Source: Richelia sinica FACHB-800
Lineage (GTDB): Bacteria; Cyanobacteriota; Cyanobacteriia; Cyanobacteriales; Nostocaceae
Length of the DNA stretch: 64,000 nucleotides
Direction: 5' to 3'
NCBI RefSeq assembly: GCF_014698825.1
Contig: NZ_JACJTT010000016.1
Coordinates: 1-64,000 of the forward strand
The translations under genes and the position numbers were made by a program. The notes under the pieces are model-generated. The model ran no database searches. It was not told the origin of the DNA and worked only from the letters and a program-made list of their open reading frames with translations. This document shows positions 59,112-64,000 of the stretch, piece after piece. Each line of letters opens with the position of its first letter. Position 1 is the first letter of the stretch.

Positions 59112-60846
59112 TTTGTCGGTGATTAGCTGCTTGTAGTAATAATGACTCTGCAAAGGCGATCGCTTCGTTGGCTGATTTTCCCCCCGCTAACAGTGCTAGT
59201 TCTTCTCGTCTGGTGCTTAAGTTATCTAAACTCGTAACTCGCACCACAGTACGTTGTTCAGCACTGCCATTGCTGGTTTTATTGCCCTTCCCTTGATTAA
59301 TTACTTGTTTATCGACACGAAAATGGCGGTCTGCCATCGCTGCCACTAGAGGTTGGTGAGTCACACACAATACTTGATGACTACTACTGAGTTGGTGTAA
59401 CTTCTCCGCTATAGCTTGGGCAACTCTACCAGAGACACCCACATCAATTTCATCAAATACCATTGTGGCTGCTGCATCCGCTTGAGTAAAACAAGCCTTC
59501 AGCGCCAATAAAAAGCGGCTCATTTCCCCCCCAGAGGCAATTTCTGTTAATGGTTGCAGTGGTTCACCGGGGTTGGGGCTAAACATAAAGGTAATTTTAT
59601 CTGCACCTGTGGCAGTGGGGGCAACGGCAGAAATATCAATTTGAAACTTGACTTTATCCATTGCTAAAGGTTTCAGTTCGGCAATTAAGCGGAATTCTAA
59701 ATTAGCTGCACTTTGGCGACGCAGTTGGGTTAATTGCTGACTAACCTCTAAAAGATATTGTAAAAAGGCTTGTTCTTGCTGTTCTAAAATTTCTATTGAC
59801 TGTTCATTATCGTTCAGTTCTGCCAACTCAACTTGGATACGCTCATAGTATGCGATCGCTTCTCCTAGAGTGGGGCCATACTTGCGACAAATTTGTTTTA
59901 ATTCCCGAATTCTTTCTTCTACTTCCTCTAATCTTTGGGGATCAGCTTCTAAATTTTCCCCATAGGCATTAATTTGTCTCCCCACCTCCACCACAGCCGC
60001 TTGAGCATCGCGCACCAATTCCAGCAACGTTTCTAATTGGGAGTCAAACTCCACCATGTGATTTAATTTGGTTTCACTATCTGCCAACAAATCAGATGCG
60101 GTGGGGCTTTCATCATCATTTTGATACAAATCTTGATAAACCTTGTAACTCATCTGTTGTAAATCAACAACATGGTTCAAGCGTTCCCGTTCTTGACTTA
60201 ATTGTTCCATTTCTTGGGGATCGGCGAGATTAGCTGCACCCAATTCTTGGACTTGATAAGTCAGTAAATCTAATTGTTGTAGTCTTTCCCGTTCCGAAGT
60301 GCGGCGTTTTTCTAAGGTTTGGTGTGCTTGATGATAGGCATTGTAAGCCGCGGCTACTTTGTGACGTTGTTCAATTAAAGCCTCACCACCATATAAATCT
60401 AACCAATCCCGGACTTGAGCAGATTGCCCTACTTGTACAGTTTGTCCTTGGGCCGTGATTTCCACCAAGCGATCGCGCAATCCTACCATCAACTGACGGT
60501 TCACCAACACCCCATTTACCCGTGAACGACTGCGAATATTACTTGTTGTCGCCGTAATTTCCCGGCTAATCACCACAGAATTATCATCAATTAAATCAAT
60601 TTCCTGCTCACTCAACCAAGCTGCCAAGGGAGGATTAACCGCGAAAGTCCCCTCTACCAATGCCCGGTGGGTTCCTGTGCGTAATACTCGACTAGACACC
60701 TTCCCACCCAAAACCGCATCCAGTGCATCTAAAATAATCGACTTTCCCGCACCAGTTTCCCCTGTCAATACATTCAGTCCCGGCCCAAATTCCAATTCTA
60801 ACTGGTCAATTAGGGCAAAGTTTTCAATTCTTAGGCATAGCAACAT
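59095..60846 (-). CDS. recN: DNA repair protein RecN
   Basis: SMC-like ATPase acting on double-strand breaks. P-loop TGETGAGKS (28-36), coiled-coil arms (about 165-360), signature GGEMSRFLLALK and Walker B MVFDEIDVGVSG, then the HQVLCVTHQPLVA. 583 residues, normal. ATG start. Seventeen bases of its 3' end overlap the convergent OYE gene. SOS-type control is not evident. Confidence 0.96.
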   Translation of the reverse strand: MLLCLRIENFALIDQLELEFGPGLNVLTGETGAGKSIILDALDAVLGGKVSSRVLRTGTHRALVEGTFAVNPPLAAWLSEQEIDLIDDNSVVISREITATTSNIRSRSRVNGVLVNRQLMVGLRDRLVEITAQGQTVQVGQSAQVRDWLDLYGGEALIEQRHKVAAAYNAYHQAHQTLEKRRTSERERLQQLDLLTYQVQELGAANLADPQEMEQLSQERERLNHVVDLQQMSYKVYQDLYQNDDESPTASDLLADSETKLNHMVEFDSQLETLLELVRDAQAAVVEVGRQINAYGENLEADPQRLEEVEERIRELKQICRKYGPTLGEAIAYYERIQVELAELNDNEQSIEILEQQEQAFLQYLLEVSQQLTQLRRQSAANLEFRLIAELKPLAMDKVKFQIDISAVAPTATGADKITFMFSPNPGEPLQPLTEIASGGEMSRFLLALKACFTQADAAATMVFDEIDVGVSGRVAQAIAEKLHQLSSSHQVLCVTHQPLVAAMADRHFRVDKQVINQGKGNKTSNGSAEQRTVVRVTSLDNLSTRREELALLAGGKSANEAIAFAESLLLQAANHRQIKEKG

Positions 60847-61030
60847 CAGGTCACAATCTCCGTGAGGGCAAATGCCGGATACATCCCTGTTCTATCTCTT
60901 CATACCTGCCCTAGTAACATAGTGATTTTGAGGCATGGCAGTAGAAATAAAACCACACCTATTTTGACATAACCTCGATTGTATCTACTAGGGAAGAAGA
61001 AGTTCAGGAGTTCAGGAGTTCAGAAGTTCA

Positions 61031-61130
61031 GGAGTATGCCTACGGCACGCTGGGCGAACAGAAGTCAGTAGGGGCGGGTTTACACATATCATCAACTATG
61101 AACGAGAATTTTGGTAAACCCGCCCGTACA
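61031..61130 (-). repeat. 100-bp composite repeat unit 1
   Basis: GGAGTATGCCTACGGCACGC then GAACAGAAGTCAGTAGGGG and a 62-bp element (61068-61129). Unit 2 follows head to tail at 61131-61230, and a partial third begins at 61231. Confidence 0.9.
61068..61129 (+). mobile_element. 62-bp MITE-like element, copy 2
   Basis: GTAGGGGCGGGTTTA and TAAACCCGCCCGTAC terminal repeats (one mismatch) around the same AT-rich core as copy 1 at 7158-7219, opposite orientation. Confidence 0.85.
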
Positions 61131-61230
61131 GGAGTATGCCTACGCCACCCTGCGCGAACAGAAGTCAGTAGGGGCGGGTTTACACATATCATCAACTATG
61201 AACGAGAATTTTGGTAAACCCGCCCGTACA
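61131..61230 (-). repeat. 100-bp composite repeat unit 2
   Basis: Exactly 100 bases after unit 1 and nearly identical; differs near TACGCCACCCTGCGCG. Contains 62-bp element copy 3 at 61168-61229. Confidence 0.9.
61168..61229 (+). mobile_element. 62-bp MITE-like element, copy 3
   Basis: Same ends and core as copy 2, exactly 100 bases further on. Confidence 0.85.
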
Positions 61231-61412
61231 GAAGTATGCCTCCGGCACACTAAGTGAACGTGAACAGAAGTTCAGCCGCAATGGCATTAATTATTCTGTA
61301 ACTCCTGCAACTTCTGTAACTTCTGAACTTCTTCCCCCCAAACGCAACAAGGGCAAGCAAAAAGGTTCGGTGTAAAACTCGTCCTTTTAACTTGCCCATA
61401 TCACCTTTAATA

Positions 61413-61493
61413 TGCGGATGGCGAGACTCGAACTCGCAAGGCAAAGCCACACGCACCTCAAGCGTGCGCGTATACCAATTCCGCCACATCCGC
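61413..61493 (-). tRNA. tRNA-Leu (anticodon GAG)
   Basis: Class II tRNA of 81 bases. Acceptor arms GCGGATG and CATCCGC with discriminator A, D-arm GGCGGAATTGGTA, anticodon stem CACGC/GCGTG with loop TTGAGGT giving anticodon GAG (reads CUC/CUU), a long variable arm, and T-arm GAGTTCGAGTCTC. The 3' CCA is not encoded and must be added. It lies just beyond the repeat cluster. Confidence 0.95.
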
Positions 61494-61872
61494 ACGGGTT
61501 GCCTGAATAAACAATATAGCACAACAAGATAGATACAGTGCAATATTTCAGCAAAATTTTTCACAAATTTTTTCCGGTTTCTTGGGAAATAAATAGAAAT
61601 TAGATGGCCGCACAAGTGATATGAAAAGGAATAGAGTGATAAGACCAGTTACGGTTAACTCACTACAGCCAATTTCGGGAAACTGCTCAAGACTGACGCT
61701 AGAAATCTTGTTAGTCTAGTACACAACTCGTGGAGGCAACCAAACCAATCCTCAACTCTACTGAGAATGGGGGGCGGAAATCTTCTATCAGAATTTGCAT
61801 TAATGCGACAGCTTTAAGTGAATGGGATGGGAGAAAATGTCAATCTACTGGTACTGATATCGAAGCTAGAAA
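61494..61872. other. accC upstream region
   Basis: 379 bases between the tRNA and accC. No clear motif, hairpin or open frame. Confidence 0.55.
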
Positions 61873-63225
61873 ATGAAGTTTGACAAAATATTAATTGCCA
61901 ATCGAGGAGAAATCGCCCTTCGCATTCTCCGAGCCTGTGAGGAAATGGGAATTGCGACGGTTGCCATTCACTCTACTGTTGACCGAAATGCTCTCCATGT
62001 TCAACTAGCTGATGAAGCGGTTTGTATTGGGGAACCTGCCAGTGGAAAAAGCTATTTAAATATTCCCAATATTATTGCCGCAGCTTTAACCAGAAATGCT
62101 ACTGCTATTCATCCTGGTTATGGTTTTTTATCTGAGAATGCTCGGTTTGCGGAAATTTGCGCTGATCATCACATTGCCTTTATTGGCCCGACCCCGGAAG
62201 CGATTCGCTTAATGGGGGATAAATCAACGGCTAAGGAAACGATGCAGAGGGCAGGAGTGCCCACTGTACCTGGCAGTGATGGCTTGGTAGAATCAGAGCA
62301 GGAAGGGTTAGCGATCGCTAAAGAAATTGGCTACCCGGTGATGATTAAAGCCACAGCTGGTGGTGGTGGTCGAGGAATGCGTCTAGTGCGTTCCGAAGAA
62401 GAATTCTCAAAACTATTCCTAGCGGCTCAATCGGAAGCAGGTGCAGCTTTTGGTAACGCTGGTCTCTATATAGAAAAATTTATCGAACGTCCCCGCCATA
62501 TCGAGTTTCAAATTTTGGCGGATAACTACGGTAATGTTATTCACTTAGGAGAAAGAGACTGCTCTATTCAGCGTCGCAATCAAAAATTGCTAGAAGAGGC
62601 CCCTAGTCCTGCTCTTGATTCAGACCTACGGGAAAAAATGGGAGAAGCTGCGGTCAAAGCTGCTCAATTCATTAACTACACTGGAGCCGGCACCATAGAA
62701 TTTCTCTTAGATAAGCACGGCAAATTTTACTTCATGGAAATGAACACCCGCATCCAAGTTGAACATCCTGTCACCGAGATGATCACCGGGATAGACCTGC
62801 TGGTGGAACAAATCCGTATTGCTCAAGGAGAAAGACTCAGACTGACTCAAGACCAAGTAATTTTAAGAGGTCACGCCATAGAATGCCGGATTAATGCCGA
62901 AGACCCAGACCATGATTTTCGTCCTGCTCCTGGGAGAATTAGCGGTTATCTACCCCCTGGAGGGCCTGGGGTGCGGATTGATTCCCATGTCTACACAGAC
63001 TACCAAATTCCCCCATACTATGATTCTCTCATTGGTAAATTAATTGTTTGGGGGCCAGATAGGTCTACAGCCATTAACCGGATGAAGCGGGCGCTCAGGG
63101 AATGTGCCATTACTGGGCTACCCACCACCATCCCCTTCCACCAGAAAATCATGGAGAATCCACAGTTTGTGCAGGGCAATATTTACACCAATTTTGTCCA
63201 GGAGATGAATAATTTAGGTAAGTAA
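61873..63225 (+). CDS. accC: Biotin carboxylase subunit of acetyl-CoA carboxylase
   Basis: Carboxylates the biotin of AccB using ATP and bicarbonate, first committed step of fatty acid synthesis. N-terminal [21 protein letters not shown]-grasp with [14 protein letters not shown], and [16 protein letters not shown] metal and bicarbonate site. 450 residues, cytosolic. ATG start. Neither accB nor other acc genes are adjacent, as is usual in cyanobacteria. A pyruvate carboxylase is excluded by length. Confidence 0.96.
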   Translation: MKFDKILIANRGEIALRILRACEEMGIATVAIHSTVDRNALHVQLADEAVCIGEPASGKSYLNIPNIIAAALTRNATAIHPGYGFLSENARFAEICADHHIAFIGPTPEAIRLMGDKSTAKETMQRAGVPTVPGSDGLVESEQEGLAIAKEIGYPVMIKATAGGGGRGMRLVRSEEEFSKLFLAAQSEAGAAFGNAGLYIEKFIERPRHIEFQILADNYGNVIHLGERDCSIQRRNQKLLEEAPSPALDSDLREKMGEAAVKAAQFINYTGAGTIEFLLDKHGKFYFMEMNTRIQVEHPVTEMITGIDLLVEQIRIAQGERLRLTQDQVILRGHAIECRINAEDPDHDFRPAPGRISGYLPPGGPGVRIDSHVYTDYQIPPYYDSLIGKLIVWGPDRSTAINRMKRALRECAITGLPTTIPFHQKIMENPQFVQGNIYTNFVQEMNNLGK

Positions 63226-63295
63226 CAAGTAATTCAGGTCTTGGTAATTGGTAATTGGTGAGTGAAAACATCCCAGTACCCAATACCAATTACTC

Positions 63296-63589
63296 TTAAC
63301 TCACACGAGACATCATGGTCAGTAATCCTTGCTGACCTAAGAGAATTTCTCGAATTAAGCTAAAAATACCCACCCAAATAATGGGAGTAATATCTACCCC
63401 ACCAATGGGTTGTATGATTTTGCGTAATAAAACTAGAAAGGGTTCTGTCGGCCAAGCGATTAGATTAAAAGGCAAGCGATTAAGATCCACTTGTGGATAC
63501 CAAGTGAGAATGATGCGGAAAATAAACAAAAACGTCATCACTCCCAAGACGGGGCCAAGAATCAAAGAAATCAGGTTAACACCAGTCAT
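63296..63589 (-). CDS. YggT/YlmG family membrane protein
   Basis: 97-residue protein with two transmembrane spans (LILGPVLGVMTFLFIFRIILTWY and IIWVGIFSLIREILL) and the family WPTEPFLVLLRKIIQP motif between them. Cyanobacterial and plastid relatives (YlmG/CCB3) act in nucleoid placement or cytochrome b6 maturation. ATG start. Convergent with accC. Confidence 0.92.
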   Translation of the reverse strand: MTGVNLISLILGPVLGVMTFLFIFRIILTWYPQVDLNRLPFNLIAWPTEPFLVLLRKIIQPIGGVDITPIIWVGIFSLIREILLGQQGLLTMMSRVS

Positions 63590-63802
63590 CGGTTTGAGCT
63601 ACTATCTGTGAAGCAAACAAAAACTCAAAAGCTTAAAATTTTTAAGCTTTGTAAACTATTTTCTCTCTAATTTTAACTAAATGCTGTCATTTTCTGTATG
63701 GAAGTCAGAGGAAAGTATTGATTATGTAATGCTGAACGGCTTCTCAAGAAACTGATACACCATTAAAATTAGGAAGAAGTGTGTAAAAAAAGGTTGAGAA
63801 CT

Positions 63803-63922
63803 ATGACACCATCTTTAGCAAACTTTCTTTGGAGCTTGGTGTGGGGTGCGGCAATAGTTGTAATCCCTGCCACTGTTGGTTTGATTTTCATCAGTCAGAA
63901 AGATAAAATCCAGCGTAATTAA
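63803..63922 (+). CDS. psbX: Photosystem II protein PsbX
   Basis: 39-residue photosystem II subunit: MTPSLANFLWSLVWG, one membrane helix (AAIVVIPATVGLIFI), and the cytosolic tail SQKDKIQRN. Stabilises quinone exchange near QB and helps PSII assembly. ATG start with GAGAA upstream. Too short to be flagged by simple length filters; recognised by sequence. The strongest marker of an oxygenic phototroph in the window. Confidence 0.96.
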   Translation: MTPSLANFLWSLVWGAAIVVIPATVGLIFISQKDKIQRN

Positions 63923-64000
63923 TGCTTGGTTGAGTCACAGTAACTCTCACTACCTGTTGTCTATCAGTAAGCTATTCTTAAAAGGATGGCTTTTGCTGAT

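Larger units (their letters stand above)
60847..61412. other. Repeat-filled intergenic region
   Basis: 566 bases between recN and the tRNA. From about 61005 to 61270 it is almost entirely AGTTCAGGAG octamer-like repeats and two and a fraction tandem 100-bp units. No gene. Confidence 0.8.

Noticed and set aside
61250-61615. 121-codon minus-strand frame across the tRNA
   Set aside because: It reads through tRNA-Leu and adjacent repeats; a shadow of a structural RNA.
63986-64000. ATGGCTTTTGCTGAT at the right edge as a new gene start
   Set aside because: Only five codons are visible; the AAAGG is too close to the ATG to judge.

Overview
The window is chromosomal DNA from a filamentous, heterocyst-forming cyanobacterium of the Nostoc/Anabaena kind. 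Evidence: psbX at the right end, the cyanobacterial octamer GCGATCGC (HIP1) scattered through most of the window, the heterocyst regulator gene patB (cnfR) beside the nif-type ferredoxin fdxB and a coxBAC operon, the fbp-tal-zwf-opcA order known from Nostoc, a CIRCE-controlled lone groEL, and heptamer/octamer short tandem repeats of the kind described in heterocystous cyanobacteria. No transposase gene, CRISPR array or rRNA was recognised. One tRNA (Leu, GAG) is present.

Layout. 0.3-4.3 kb: FHA protein, copper-type P1B ATPase, GNAT acetyltransferase. 4.4-7.1 kb: a redox-defence block of glutathione reductase, a type II peroxiredoxin and the divergent PerR/FurC regulator. 7.3-12.3 kb: a three-gene phosphorelay operon (reading leftward): a GAF-PAS-GAF histidine kinase whose second GAF has both cysteine motifs of a DXCF cyanobacteriochrome, a CheY-like regulator, and a REC-PAS-PAS-kinase-REC hybrid. 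12.6-16.1 kb: a small conserved protein behind two CRP/FNR-like dyads, a ROK sugar kinase and a sucrase/ferredoxin-like protein. 16.3-23.8 kb: the heterocyst block patB, fdxB, coxB-coxA-coxC, with very long intergenic regions. 23.9-30.2 kb: thioredoxin, then a dynamin / single-pass membrane protein / dynamin operon free of HIP1 sites. 30.4-34.2 kb: fabG, a WecA/TagO-type transferase and groEL2. 35.2-41.8 kb: an RRM protein and the oxidative pentose phosphate operon fbp-tal-zwf-opcA. 42.1-51.6 kb: second RRM protein, a catalytically dead M48-like membrane protein, prfC, a DUF4870 protein, hemB and mutS. 51.8-57.4 kb: a secreted thioredoxin-like protein, an AAA ATPase plus frameshifted DUF4276 gene (a likely decayed defence pair), coaBC with its DUF2555 partner, and an esterase. 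57.5-64 kb: HxlR regulator divergent from an Old Yellow Enzyme reductase, recN, repeats, tRNA-Leu, accC, YggT and psbX.

How it fits together: several blocks serve the nitrogen-fixing heterocyst. PatB/CnfR and FdxB belong to nif control and electron supply, cox2 terminal oxidase removes O2, and G6PDH/OpcA/transaldolase/FBPase make the NADPH that feeds nitrogenase and respiration. The redox block and HxlR-OYE pair handle oxidant and electrophile stress.

The least explained pieces are the dynamin operon, the cyanobacteriochrome relay with its in-frame ATPase-domain insert, the AAA/DUF4276 remnant, the pseudo-M48 protein, and two families of small non-coding mobile-like repeats (a 91-bp element and a 62-bp element in 100-bp units), one of which supplies the mutS stop codon.
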